Positions 17,190-24,723 of a stretch of 64,000 bases of DNA are shown piece after piece (position 1 is the first letter of the stretch; the number at the start of each line of letters is the position of its first letter). Origin of the DNA: an uncultured Oscillospiraceae bacterium (lineage in GTDB: Bacteria; Bacillota; Clostridia; Oscillospirales; Acutalibacteraceae); NCBI GenBank assembly GCA_902465155.1, contig CABQLY010000001.1, positions 186,001 to 250,000 of the forward strand, written 5' to 3'. Made by a program: the position numbers and the translations under genes. The notes below the pieces were generated by a model, which saw only the letters and a program-made list of their open reading frames with translations, was not told where the DNA came from and made no database searches.

Positions 17190-18074
17190 TTAGTAAATGT
17201 CGGGCACCGGCTCTACCGGATGGTCCATCCGATCGGGGTGCTTTAAATACTCGTTAATTTTTTTAAGGCCCGAGGAGTAATAGTGCCCGTCGCAAATGCG
17301 TTCGTCCAGCACCAGCTTAAGGTTTACAAACTTGCGCTGCTCTACGCTGCCGTCTTTGTTTAAAACATTTTCAACCCGCTTGGCGCTGTACGAGCAAAAA
17401 ATGGGCACATTGCCAAAATTGTAAAGGTGGTGGTATATGGCCGGAATGCCCAAAGAGCCCATAGAGGTAATAAAAAAGGAGCCGTGAAACGGGCTAACCC
17501 TTAACAGGAACTTTGGCAAAAAGCCAAAATAATCTAACAAATTTAAAAACCAAATTGCAAATTTTAAAATAATGCCGGGAATGTGGTTTAATACGCGGGC
17601 GGTACTGTCAAAATCGCTTTGGTCGCCCTTGGCGCGGTTTTCTTCTACTAAATCCATAAACTTGCGGTAAATATCGTCGGGGGAATCGGCCGGGTCAAAA
17701 AAACATTTAATAACCGTTTCCTGCGAGTCCAAGCGCATTTCTTTTTTAATGGTCATCATTACTTCAATATCGTTCCTGGCGTAAACCCGCTGACCCGAAA
17801 TAAAGCGGTTTAGCCCGGGGCGCTGCGCCACGGTGCGAACATAGGCCGCCAAAATAACGTGCAAAAGGCCAAAGCCCTTTAATCCCTCGCCGCGCTTTTT
17901 GCGAATGTATTTTTCAATTTCTTCAAGGTCTACCGGTACGGTTATGTAGTTGCAAGCGTCGTTCCGTTTTACCATGATAAAGGAGGAAACAAAGTTCATT
18001 GGGTTTAGGGAACGAATACGGCGGCCGTCGCTGCGGTCGCCAAAACGGCGCTTGTACTTTTTAGCTGGCTCCAT
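17190..18074 (-). CDS. 2-oxo acid dehydrogenase E2-like acyltransferase lacking the catalytic histidine
   Basis: A 294-residue protein with the chloramphenicol-acetyltransferase/E2 catalytic fold only; there is no lipoyl or peripheral-subunit-binding domain. The core matches (FGLLHVILAAYVRTVAQRPGLNRFI; ITSMGSLGIPAIYHHLYNFG). In E2 enzymes the active-site motif is DHRxxDG; here it reads DERICDG, so the histidine is replaced by glutamate while Asp-Gly is kept. It therefore may not be a normal acyltransferase. I start at the ATG giving MEPAKKYKRR, with AAGGGGTG upstream. It is a stand-alone gene with its own promoter; no E1 or E3 genes are near. Confidence 0.78.
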   Translation of the reverse strand: MEPAKKYKRRFGDRSDGRRIRSLNPMNFVSSFIMVKRNDACNYITVPVDLEEIEKYIRKKRGEGLKGFGLLHVILAAYVRTVAQRPGLNRFISGQRVYARNDIEVMMTIKKEMRLDSQETVIKCFFDPADSPDDIYRKFMDLVEENRAKGDQSDFDSTARVLNHIPGIILKFAIWFLNLLDYFGFLPKFLLRVSPFHGSFFITSMGSLGIPAIYHHLYNFGNVPIFCSYSAKRVENVLNKDGSVEQRKFVNLKLVLDERICDGHYYSSGLKKINEYLKHPDRMDHPVEPVPDIY

Positions 18075-18131
18075 AATACACCCCTTGGCTTGGGCGGCAC
18101 TGCGGCTTTTGCCCAAAAATTACTACCTTTA

Positions 18132-18160
18132 AGTATAACATTTTTTTAAAAGAATAGCAA
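18132..18160 (-). promoter_or_regulatory. promoter of the E2-like gene
   Basis: Minus strand TTGCTA, 17 bases, TATACT, about 60 bases before the start codon. Confidence 0.65.
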
Positions 18161-18245
18161 GGAATTTTGCAATTTGTAATTATTTGTAATCTGCCAAGCG
18201 GCAAGCGGAGCCAATGTTTTTGTTTTTAAGGGGTGCGGTAAACGG

Positions 18246-19319
18246 CTATTTTGCGTTGGGGTTAAAAATTTTTCCGCCAATCATAACGGTTTTAAGATTT
18301 AACGCCTCGTCGGCAATTAAAAGGTCGGCGTCGTACCCCGGCTTAATTTGCCCTTTGCGAACGCCAAGCAGCCTGGCCGGCGTTTCGCTGGCCATTTTAA
18401 CGGCGTTTTTCAGCGGCACCCCAAAGCGCACGGCGGTTTTAACGCAGTCTAACAAAGTGGTGCAGCTGCCGGCCAGGGTGCCGTTTGCCAAGCGGGCGGC
18501 GCCGTTTTTTAAATAAACCGTTAGCCCGCCGCAATTGTATTCGCCGCTTTTTAGCCCCGCGCAACGAATACTGTCGCTAATTAAAACAAGGCGGTTGGGG
18601 CCAAACATTTTGTAGGCGGCCAAAAAAGCGGGCTTAGAAACATGTAACCCGTCGCAAATAATTTGGGCGTAAATTTTGTGCTCAAACGCGGCGCCAATAG
18701 GCCCCGGCTCCCGGTGGTTAAAGGGCGGCATGGCGTTGTAAAGGTGGGTCAGGCAGTTAGCGCCGGCCGCAATGGCGCTGCAGGCGGTTTGGTAGGTGCA
18801 ATCGGTGTGGCCAATAGAAACAATAGTGTTTTTGCTGGCCGCTTTAATAAAGGCCTCCCCGCCGGGCAGTTCGGGCGCAACGGTTACCATTTTTACCCTC
18901 TCAAACTCGCAAAAAGCCCGGTAATCGGGGTTTTTAATAAACGCCTCGTTCTGGGCGCCCTTGTGATTTTTAGAAAGGTACGGCCCCTCAAAATGAAAGC
19001 CTAAAATATTGGCCCCGGCAAAATTGGTCTTGGCCTTGGTTACCCGCTTTAGGCTGCCGTAATCCATGGTCATGGTGGTAGGCAAAAACGAGGTGGTGCC
19101 GTGCGCCGCCCAAAAGCGGCACATGGGGGCAAAGTCGGCGTCCATGGTGTCCATGCCGGCGCAGCCGTGCGTATGTACATCAATAAGGCCGGGCAGCAGC
19201 AGGTTGCCCTCGGCGTTTAAATCGCCGCTTTGGCAGTTTGCAAAAACCCGGGTAATTACCCCGTTTTGCACCTCTACCCCGCCAAGGGTGCTGCCTATTT
19301 TTGCGTTATAAATAATCAT
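18246..19319 (-). CDS. nagA: N-acetylglucosamine-6-phosphate deacetylase
   Basis: A 357-residue amidohydrolase that converts GlcNAc-6-phosphate to glucosamine-6-phosphate and acetate. Visible motifs: DVHTHGCAGMDTMD (metal site and substrate loop), GFHFEGPYLS with the metal-ligand Glu, SIGHTDCTY, THLYNAMPPFNHREPG, DGLHVS, and the catalytic Asp in LISDSI. Starts 11 bases after nagB, so the two are co-translated in one transcript. Its product is the substrate of NagB. The usual length for the family is 370-390, so this is a slightly short but complete form. Confidence 0.96.
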   Translation of the reverse strand: MIIYNAKIGSTLGGVEVQNGVITRVFANCQSGDLNAEGNLLLPGLIDVHTHGCAGMDTMDADFAPMCRFWAAHGTTSFLPTTMTMDYGSLKRVTKAKTNFAGANILGFHFEGPYLSKNHKGAQNEAFIKNPDYRAFCEFERVKMVTVAPELPGGEAFIKAASKNTIVSIGHTDCTYQTACSAIAAGANCLTHLYNAMPPFNHREPGPIGAAFEHKIYAQIICDGLHVSKPAFLAAYKMFGPNRLVLISDSIRCAGLKSGEYNCGGLTVYLKNGAARLANGTLAGSCTTLLDCVKTAVRFGVPLKNAVKMASETPARLLGVRKGQIKPGYDADLLIADEALNLKTVMIGGKIFNPNAK

Positions 19320-19330
19320 GCTAAAACCCC

Positions 19331-20041
19331 TTAGCTTTCGCTGTAAATAACGGTAATATCCGGGTGCAGCTGCAAAATAGAGGCCGGAATTTTAGGGGTG
19401 ATCGGGCCGTAAAAGGCTTGGTTTAAAATTTTGCTTTTTTCGGGCCCGCTGGCAATTAGTAATATTTTTTTGGCCTGCATAATAGAGATCATTCCCATGG
19501 TAATGGCCTGACGCGGAACCTCAGCCTTGGTTTTAAAAAAGCGGGCGTTGGCCGCAACGGTGCTTTCGTGCAGGTCTACCACATGGGTGTTTTTTACAAA
19601 ATAATCGTCCGGCTCGTTAAAGCCAATGTGCCCGTCCAGCCCAATGCCTAAAAGCTGCAGGTCAATGCCGCCCAGGCGCTCAATTTCCTTGTCGTAGGCC
19701 TCACATTCGGCCGCCGGGTTGGCCGCGCAGCCGTTTGGCACAAAGGTGTTTTTTAAAGGGATGTTGACTTGGCTGAATAAATTTTGGTTCATAAAATAGC
19801 GGTAGCTTTGGGGGTTTTGGCCGTTTAAGCCAATGTATTCATCTAAATTAACGGTGGTAACGCCGCTAAAATCAATGTCGCCCTTGCGGTACCACTCTAC
19901 CAGCTGGCGGTAGGTGCCTAAGGGGGAGGAGCCGGTAGCCAGCCCCAATACGCAATCCGGCTTTATAATTACCTGGGCCGAAATAATATTGGCGGCGCTG
20001 CGGCTCATTTTTTCGTAAGATTCTACGGTAATAAACTTCAT
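19331..20041 (-). CDS. nagB: glucosamine-6-phosphate deaminase
   Basis: A 236-residue isomerase/deaminase making fructose-6-phosphate and ammonia from glucosamine-6-phosphate. LGLATGSSPLGTYRQL binds phosphate, NLDEYIGL carries the catalytic Asp, and LGIGLDGHIGFNEP the catalytic His loop. The start is an ATG with AAAGGGG upstream. Located between nagA and the NahK-like kinase gene, it feeds amino sugars into glycolysis. It lacks the C-terminal extension of the allosteric enterobacterial enzyme, as in Bacillus-type NagB. Confidence 0.96.
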   Translation of the reverse strand: MKFITVESYEKMSRSAANIISAQVIIKPDCVLGLATGSSPLGTYRQLVEWYRKGDIDFSGVTTVNLDEYIGLNGQNPQSYRYFMNQNLFSQVNIPLKNTFVPNGCAANPAAECEAYDKEIERLGGIDLQLLGIGLDGHIGFNEPDDYFVKNTHVVDLHESTVAANARFFKTKAEVPRQAITMGMISIMQAKKILLIASGPEKSKILNQAFYGPITPKIPASILQLHPDITVIYSES

Positions 20042-20137
20042 TGCTGTAACCCCTTTTATGCCGCGCTGCTTTAAAACGGTGCGGCAAAGTAAATATGCTG
20101 TAAATGTAAAGCTGCCGGGCAGCCTTGCTTAAAATTT

Positions 20138-21205
20138 TTATAACGCCGCAACAATTTGCTGCAGCTGCGCCCAGTTTTCTTCCATTTCCTTTACCAGCTT
20201 AAACTGGGTGCGGCAGCGTACTAAATTGTGCTCCGGGTAATCGGTTTTAAAATAGGTGTCGCCCAATAAATAATCGGTTAAAAAGCGTATGCCGCATTCT
20301 AAGGTCATTATTTTTGCACCAACCGGCAACAGCGCTTTTTCACCGGGCGTTAGCGTGCCGGCGCAGCCCTTTAAAAAGCCGCGCGCGTAAACCTCAAAAA
20401 GCCTTAGGCTTAAATGCACTTTTGAAAGGTCTTTTTCGTCCTCGGCCGCGGTAGAGGCGCCAAAACGAATAGAATCGCCAAAATCGTTTACCGAATAGCC
20501 CGGCATAATGGTGTCTAAATCAATAATGCAAACCGGCTCGCGGGTTTTGGCGTCTAACAAAATGTTGTTTAGCTTGGTGTCGTTGTGGGTTACCTTTAGC
20601 GGCAGCACGCCGGCCTTGCGGCTTTCCTCCAGCGTGCTGCAAAAATCAGCCCTGGCTTGCACAAAATTAATTTCCGGTGCGGCGCTTTTGGCCCGGTCTA
20701 AGGGGTTTGCCGTTACCGCCGCCAAAAAATTTTTAAACCGAACCGGCGTGTTATGAAAGTTTTCAATGGTTTCGTACAGCTGCTCAACCGGAAAATCCTT
20801 TAGCATTTTTTGAAAAGAGCCAAAGGCCACCGCGCTTTCAAAAAAATCCCGTTCGGTTTCGGGCAGCTCCAGCGAAACGGTGTTTTCTACAAAGCGGTAT
20901 GCCCGCCAGATCTCGCCGTTTGGCGCGGTAAAAAACAGCTGCCCATTTTGGCAGGGCACCAGCGTTAGGGTTTGCATTTTTTCGGTCATTCTGGGGCGCA
21001 GATACTCGGTTACCGCAATGATGTTGTGCATAACCTGTTTAGGATTTTTAAAAACATTGCCGTTCAGCCTTTGCAAAATGTAACGGCCGGCCCCGCCTGT
21101 TTGAACTAAGTAGGTGCTGTTAATGTGGCCCATGCCGTAGGGGGTAACGCTTTGCACCTTACCTTGAAAGGCAAAGGCTTGGGCAATTTTGTTTTCGGTA
21201 TTCAT
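20138..21205 (-). CDS. APH-fold sugar kinase, N-acetylhexosamine 1-kinase (NahK)-like
   Basis: A 355-residue aminoglycoside-phosphotransferase-fold kinase. VTHNDTKLNNILLD is the catalytic loop and CIIDLDTIMPGYSVNDFGDSIRFGAS the metal-binding segment. The N-terminus GMGHINSTYLVQ and the pattern as a whole match NahK, which phosphorylates C1 of GlcNAc or GalNAc. The position next to nagB and a GH109-like gene supports an amino-sugar substrate. I start at the second ATG (MNTENKIAQAF) because AAAGGA lies 9 bases before it. It has its own promoter and begins the unit kinase-nagB-nagA. Confidence 0.82.
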   Translation of the reverse strand: MNTENKIAQAFAFQGKVQSVTPYGMGHINSTYLVQTGGAGRYILQRLNGNVFKNPKQVMHNIIAVTEYLRPRMTEKMQTLTLVPCQNGQLFFTAPNGEIWRAYRFVENTVSLELPETERDFFESAVAFGSFQKMLKDFPVEQLYETIENFHNTPVRFKNFLAAVTANPLDRAKSAAPEINFVQARADFCSTLEESRKAGVLPLKVTHNDTKLNNILLDAKTREPVCIIDLDTIMPGYSVNDFGDSIRFGASTAAEDEKDLSKVHLSLRLFEVYARGFLKGCAGTLTPGEKALLPVGAKIMTLECGIRFLTDYLLGDTYFKTDYPEHNLVRCRTQFKLVKEMEENWAQLQQIVAAL

Positions 21206-21223
21206 GCGGCTCATTCCTTTAAA

Positions 21224-21252
21224 ATTCTACTGCCAAACGCAGTAAATGTCAA
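21224..21252 (-). promoter_or_regulatory. internal promoter for the kinase-nagB-nagA unit
   Basis: Minus strand perfect TTGACA, 17 bases, TAGAAT, about 20 bases before the kinase start codon. It makes these three genes independent of the GH109-like gene upstream. Confidence 0.75.
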
Positions 21253-21264
21253 TAAAAACATTAC

Positions 21265-21290
21265 GGCCGGCAGGGCAAAAGCTGCCGGCC
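21265..21290 (-). terminator. hairpin after the GH109-like gene
   Basis: GGCCGGCAG paired with CTGCCGGCC over an 8-base loop. On the minus strand it is followed by GTAATGTTTTTATT, a weak T-rich tract. Likely a partial terminator or mRNA-stabilising hairpin between the two transcription units. Confidence 0.55.
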
Positions 21291-21310
21291 TGCAGCTAAA
21301 AAACGGCGGG

Positions 21311-22519
21311 TTACAGTTCAACAACATCCTTTGGGGCGCGGGCAATCCAGCCGCCGTGGGTAAAGTCCGGCATAAGCTGCACCGTGCCGCCGCTTAAAAT
21401 AGATTGCTCGGAAAGGGTAGAAACCGCCATCCAAACTGCAGCGTCGTACACATCTATTGGCATGGGCTTATGCTCCTTTACGGCGTTAATAAAAGCCTTA
21501 AAACAAAAATAATCCATTCCGCCGTGGCCTTTTTTGCGCTCCTCCTCGGTAATGCTTTTCCAAATATCCGGCAAAAGCTCGCGGTAGTTCTGCGCGTTGT
21601 TTAAATTGTCACGCGCCGACTCCCAAGGAATCCAGCTTTCTTTGTCGCCGTCAAAGAAAAAGGAGTTGGTGGCCTGGTAGTACGAGCCTTTCGTGCCGCG
21701 AACGGTAAAGTCCCGGCTGTAGGAGGTGGGCAGCGTGGTATCTAAATGCAGGCGAATCAGCTCCCCGTTGGCGCAGGTCAGCAGCGTTTCAACAACATCG
21801 CCCTGTTTAAATACGGCGTTTTTCATTACCTCGTCGGCGTCCTCCCGCCCGGCAATGTAGGCGCTAAGCCCGTTGGCCGCCGAGGAAAGAGAGGTTAGAG
21901 AAACAATGCGGTTGCCGCGGTTTATGTTCAGCAGTTTGGCAATGGGGCCAAGGTCATGCGTGGGGTAGTTGTCGCAATTGCGGCGGTGGTAATTTTCAAA
22001 CCGATAGTGTCTGTTTTTAATGCCGTAAGAAACCTCGGCGCGCAGGTCGTGGGTGTAGGCACCTGCACAAAACGATATTTTGCCCAGCTTGCCGCGGCGC
22101 ACCATGGCGGTTGCCAACAGTTCATCCTCGCCGTAGCAGCAGTTTTCTAAAAACATATAGGGAGTGCCGGTTTTTTCCTGCATATGAACCAGCTCGAAAC
22201 AGCGTTCTAAAGAGTATTCGCCCCCAACTTCGCAGCCAACCGGAATTCCTTTTTCCAAAGCGTAAAGTGCAACCTGAGAATGGCTTTGCCAGCCGCTGGC
22301 TATCATCACGGCGTCCAGCCCCGGCACATTCAGCGCCTTTTTGTAGTCGGTAAAGCCCTGCGCCTCGTGCCCGCGCTTTTTCAAATCCTCAACGGTTTTG
22401 GCAACTCGATCCTCGTACGGGTCGCAAACTGAAATAATGGCAACATCCTCAATGCTGCACAGCGTTTGAATGTTGCAGCGGCCGCGGCCGTCCAAACCAA
22501 TTACTGCAAGTTTAACCAT
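21311..22519 (-). CDS. GH109-like Gfo/Idh/MocA protein, putative alpha-N-acetylgalactosaminidase
   Basis: A 402-residue NAD-dependent Gfo/Idh/MocA protein. The N-terminal Rossmann fold begins KLAVIGLDGRGR. Several blocks match the glycosidase family GH109 rather than ordinary dehydrogenases: ENCCYGEDELL, YTHDLRAEVSYG, NYPTHDLGPIAKLLNINRG, and the C-terminal AVWMAVSTLSEQSILSGG ... PDFTHGGW. GH109 enzymes remove alpha-linked GalNAc through an NAD-dependent oxidation step. No signal peptide is seen, so it would act on imported glycans. ATG start with AAAGGAG upstream. Divergent from an AraC regulator and next to NahK-NagB-NagA. A plain sugar dehydrogenase is the alternative. Confidence 0.75.
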   Translation of the reverse strand: MVKLAVIGLDGRGRCNIQTLCSIEDVAIISVCDPYEDRVAKTVEDLKKRGHEAQGFTDYKKALNVPGLDAVMIASGWQSHSQVALYALEKGIPVGCEVGGEYSLERCFELVHMQEKTGTPYMFLENCCYGEDELLATAMVRRGKLGKISFCAGAYTHDLRAEVSYGIKNRHYRFENYHRRNCDNYPTHDLGPIAKLLNINRGNRIVSLTSLSSAANGLSAYIAGREDADEVMKNAVFKQGDVVETLLTCANGELIRLHLDTTLPTSYSRDFTVRGTKGSYYQATNSFFFDGDKESWIPWESARDNLNNAQNYRELLPDIWKSITEEERKKGHGGMDYFCFKAFINAVKEHKPMPIDVYDAAVWMAVSTLSEQSILSGGTVQLMPDFTHGGWIARAPKDVVEL

Positions 22520-22556
22520 GTTAAGTGCTCCTTTTATAAGTGTATTTACTGTAACC

Positions 22557-22584
22557 ATTATAACCCATAACAAAAAAACGGCAA
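22557..22584 (-). promoter_or_regulatory. promoter of the GH109-like gene
   Basis: Minus strand TTGCCG, 16 bases, TATAAT. It lies back to back with the AraC promoter in a short divergent region. Confidence 0.6.
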
Positions 22585-22620
22585 TGTTTTTATCTAACAA
22601 AAAGATGTGTTTTTTTATCA

Positions 22621-22649
22621 TTTACAAAACCAAGATCGTGTGGTAAACT
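22621..22649 (+). promoter_or_regulatory. promoter of the divergent AraC gene
   Basis: TTTACA, 17 bases, TAAACT, about 35 bases before the start codon. Confidence 0.55.
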
Positions 22650-22683
22650 AAAAAGTACCGAAAGTGCAAAGGAGCTGGATAGG

Positions 22684-23496
22684 ATGTCTGAATTTCCAAC
22701 CGGGAAGGGCTTTGAAAAAATGCTGGCTTATACGGGTCAGCCGGGAATTACAACGGTGGGGTACAACAATTTGGCCTATTGGGCGCCCCAGCAAAAGCCT
22801 TGGGTGCAAAAGCATTACACGCTGCATTTTGTTTTGCACGGCAGCGGATTTTTAGAAATTGCCGGTCGGCGTCACGCTGTTTTTGCACAGCAGATTTTTA
22901 TTATTCCGCCCAACGAGCTAATGATGTATTACCCCAACCCCACCGACCAATGGGACTACATTTGGTTTTGTGTAAACGGTGCGGGGGCCGCAGCACTTTT
23001 TAAAAGCACGGGCGCCAGCCTGCAAAACCCGGTTTTGCAAACCGCCTACGGCACCCACCTTACAGCGGTGCTTAGCGGGCTGTTTAAAAACGGCGGCTTT
23101 GCCGATGATTATCGCATCATCTCGGTTTTTTACGAGGTAATGCACTGCATTACACAGCCCCGCAACCCCGACCGAACCGATATAAAATATATGATCGATC
23201 GAAATTTTCAATTTGTGGAATTTACCATAGAAAAGCTGTGCCGTGACTGCCATTTAAGCCATGCCCAGCTGTGCCGTGTTTTTTTAAAGCACTACGGCGT
23301 GCAGCCAAAGCAGTATTTAATTTATCGCCGCTTGGAATACGCCAAAGAGCTGCTGCGCCAAACCGATTTAAAATTAGACGCGGTCGCACGCTCCTGCGGG
23401 TATGGCGATTCTATTCATTTTATGAAGGAATTTAAACGGCGGGAGGGCGTTTCGGCCGGGCAGTACCGCAAAACGCACAAAACCGGCCCGCTCTAA
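22684..23496 (+). CDS. AraC family transcriptional regulator of the amino-sugar locus
   Basis: A 270-residue regulator. An N-terminal cupin sensor (YTLHFVLHGSGFLEIAGRR ... IIPPNELMMYYPNP) is followed by the AraC double helix-turn-helix (FTIEKLCRDCHLSHAQLCRVFLK; LDAVARSCGYGDSIHFMKEFKR) ending GVSAGQYRK. AAAGGAG lies 9 bases before the ATG. It is divergent from the GH109-like gene with a shared intergenic region of about 165 bases, so it most likely activates that gene and perhaps the kinase-nagB-nagA unit in response to a hexosamine-containing sugar. Effector inferred from context only. Confidence 0.9.
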   Translation: MSEFPTGKGFEKMLAYTGQPGITTVGYNNLAYWAPQQKPWVQKHYTLHFVLHGSGFLEIAGRRHAVFAQQIFIIPPNELMMYYPNPTDQWDYIWFCVNGAGAAALFKSTGASLQNPVLQTAYGTHLTAVLSGLFKNGGFADDYRIISVFYEVMHCITQPRNPDRTDIKYMIDRNFQFVEFTIEKLCRDCHLSHAQLCRVFLKHYGVQPKQYLIYRRLEYAKELLRQTDLKLDAVARSCGYGDSIHFMKEFKRREGVSAGQYRKTHKTGPL

Positions 23497-23547
23497 GAAT
23501 GTTTATATACTTTTAATAAAATATTTTAAAAATCTGCAAAAAAAGTA

Positions 23548-23576
23548 TTGACAACTGCCTTTTTCGGTGCTATAAT
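23548..23576 (+). promoter_or_regulatory. strong consensus promoter with no long gene downstream
   Basis: Perfect TTGACA, 17 bases, perfect TATAAT, one of the best promoters in the window. The transcript would run from about 23583 to the terminator at 23976-24012. Confidence 0.85.
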
Positions 23577-23632
23577 ATAGACACAGAAAGGGAAAGAGAA
23601 AATCTACTGAAGAGAGAAGGAGGCTGAGACCC

Positions 23633-23677
23633 ATGCAGAGTACAGAGCCGTGGCATTCAGCCGCTTTTTTGGAATAG
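23633..23677 (+). CDS. possible 14-residue peptide in the candidate RNA
   Basis: MQSTEPWHSAAFLE, ATG to TAG, preceded by AGGAGG at good spacing. It lies about 50 bases after the predicted transcription start. It might be a regulatory leader peptide or a real small protein, or the AGGAGG could be fortuitous. No family recognised. Confidence 0.4.
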   Translation: MQSTEPWHSAAFLE

Positions 23678-23751
23678 CCCGCTTAGATTTTTAGGTTTAA
23701 GCCCCAAAAAAGTGTGTAAAAGGGCTTAAAAATAAGGAGGGTTCTTACCCT

Positions 23752-23814
23752 ATGAACAAAAAACTCCAAATTATTTTTCACCCGATCCTGCAACTTGTAA
23801 AAGAAATTTGTTAA
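23752..23814 (+). CDS. possible 20-residue peptide in the candidate RNA
   Basis: ATG to TAA, starting MNKKLQIIF and ending VKEIC, hydrophobic with basic residues and a C-terminal cysteine. AAGGAGG lies 11 bases upstream but overlaps a predicted hairpin and can pair with CTCC inside the ORF, so this may be RNA structure and not coding. No family recognised. Confidence 0.3.
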   Translation: MNKKLQIIFHPILQLVKEIC

Positions 23815-23975
23815 AGGGTGGGTCCAATGTACTAAGTTCGCCCGCAAGGGTTTTAGGGTAAATAACCAATACAAAATTTAATAGGTTTTGTTTTAATTTA
23901 AAAATATAGTTTCGGCTTAGCCGAAGAGTTTGTGAACAGCAAATAGTAAGTTTAAAACTAAAAAATGTAAAAACG

Positions 23976-24012
23976 CACCGCAGAGCTTTGGTTCTGCGGT
24001 GTTTATTTATTT
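23976..24012 (+). terminator. terminator of the candidate RNA unit
   Basis: CACCGCAGA, 8-base loop, TCTGCGGTG, then TTTATTTATTT. The stretch from here to 24260 shows no gene; it holds only a CCGGCC/GGCCGG hairpin near 24165 without a T-run. Confidence 0.88.
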
Positions 24013-24260
24013 AAAGGATGTATGTATGTTTGCAAACAATTTTTAACACCTGCGTTTGCAGGCCAATTTTAAACGCAGCAATAGGGGGTGCCGACAATTT
24101 TTTGGGGTTGCGCGGCATTTTTGTTTTAGGGCTTTTAAAGGTCGCCGGCAAAAAAGCTTTAAAACCGGCCTTTTGGGGCCGGATTGGTCGCCTGCGTTGC
24201 GGTTTGCGGGGGCCATTAAAAAAGAGCGGTTGAAAGTTGGGCCTTTTTTTGCAAAAACGC

Positions 24261-24289
24261 TTTACTTTTTTAAAAAAGTGTGTTATACT
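24261..24289 (+). promoter_or_regulatory. rpsO promoter
   Basis: TTTACT, 17 bases, TATACT, about 100 bases upstream of the rpsO start. Confidence 0.65.
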
Positions 24290-24295
24290 ACCTAA

Positions 24296-24389
24296 AGTCC
24301 GTTCTCTGGGAGTCGGGGTTTTACCGCTATGCGGTGTTCACCTGCCCGCCGCTCGGTGAATTGGAACATATTATAATGAGGTGAAAGAA
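24296..24389 (+). promoter_or_regulatory. possible S15 autoregulatory leader
   Basis: The rpsO leader contains the hairpin ACCGC-TAT-GCGGT (about 24322-24334) and the longer pairing TTCACC with GGTGAA (about 24339-24362), flanked by GGGAGTCGGGG. S15 represses its own translation through leader structures that imitate its rRNA site in several bacteria. Whether this one binds S15 is inferred from position and structure only. Confidence 0.45.
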
Positions 24390-24653
24390 ATGACAAAAGA
24401 AGTTAAACAGCAGGTTATGGCCGAGTACGCCACCCACGAAGGGGACACCGGTTCTCCCGAAGTGCAGATTGCGCTGCTTACCACCCGCATTAACGAGCTG
24501 AACGCCCACTTAAAGGTTCATAAAAAAGACCATCACTCCCGCCGTGGCTTGTTAAAAATGGTTGGTCACCGTCGCAATCTGTTAGCGTACCTTGCTAAAA
24601 ACGACATTGAGCGTTACCGTTCTATTATTAAGCGTCTTAACATTCGTAAGTAA
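24390..24653 (+). CDS. rpsO: 30S ribosomal protein S15
   Basis: An 87-residue S15. The block YATHEGDTGSPEVQIALLTTRI, then HKKDHHSRRGLLKMVGHRRNLLAYL, is diagnostic. It binds 16S rRNA in the central domain during 30S assembly. I start at the ATG giving MTKEVKQQ, with GAGGTG six bases upstream; the earlier GTG overlaps that ribosome binding site. It has its own promoter, a structured leader and a terminator, and pnp follows as in many bacteria. Confidence 0.97.
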   Translation: MTKEVKQQVMAEYATHEGDTGSPEVQIALLTTRINELNAHLKVHKKDHHSRRGLLKMVGHRRNLLAYLAKNDIERYRSIIKRLNIRK

Positions 24654-24665
24654 TTTAAGCCGCCG

Positions 24666-24709
24666 GCAGGCCGATTTTTTACAAAATATCGGTCTGCTTT
24701 TTCATTTTT
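24666..24709 (+). terminator. rpsO intrinsic terminator
   Basis: GCAGGCCGAT paired with ATCGGTCTGC over a 12-base AT-rich loop, then TTTTTCATTTTT. Read-through would connect rpsO to pnp. Confidence 0.85.
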
Positions 24710-24723
24710 GCTTGCCGCCTTTT

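Larger units (their letters stand above)
23583..24012 (+). ncRNA. candidate structured non-coding RNA of about 430 nt
   Basis: A complete transcription unit (consensus promoter to intrinsic terminator) with no gene longer than 20 codons. Visible secondary structure: TTTAAGCCC pairs with GGGCTTAAA across 16 bases (about 23695-23729); GGAG near 23737 can pair with CTCC near 23764 around a GGGT-TCTT-ACCC hairpin; CACCC near 23779 can pair with GGGTG near 23816; CCC-GCAA-GGG forms a GNRA tetraloop hairpin near 23842; and TTCGGC-TTA-GCCGAA closes 23911-23925. The size and placement recall large Firmicutes RNAs such as the raiA motif, but I cannot confirm a family. It could instead be an mRNA for the two tiny ORFs it contains. 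RNA identity is inferred. Confidence 0.6.

Noticed and set aside
23683..23874. Minus-strand ORF of 63 codons over the candidate RNA
   Set aside because: No promoter or ribosome binding site on that strand; the plus-strand promoter and terminator define the unit.
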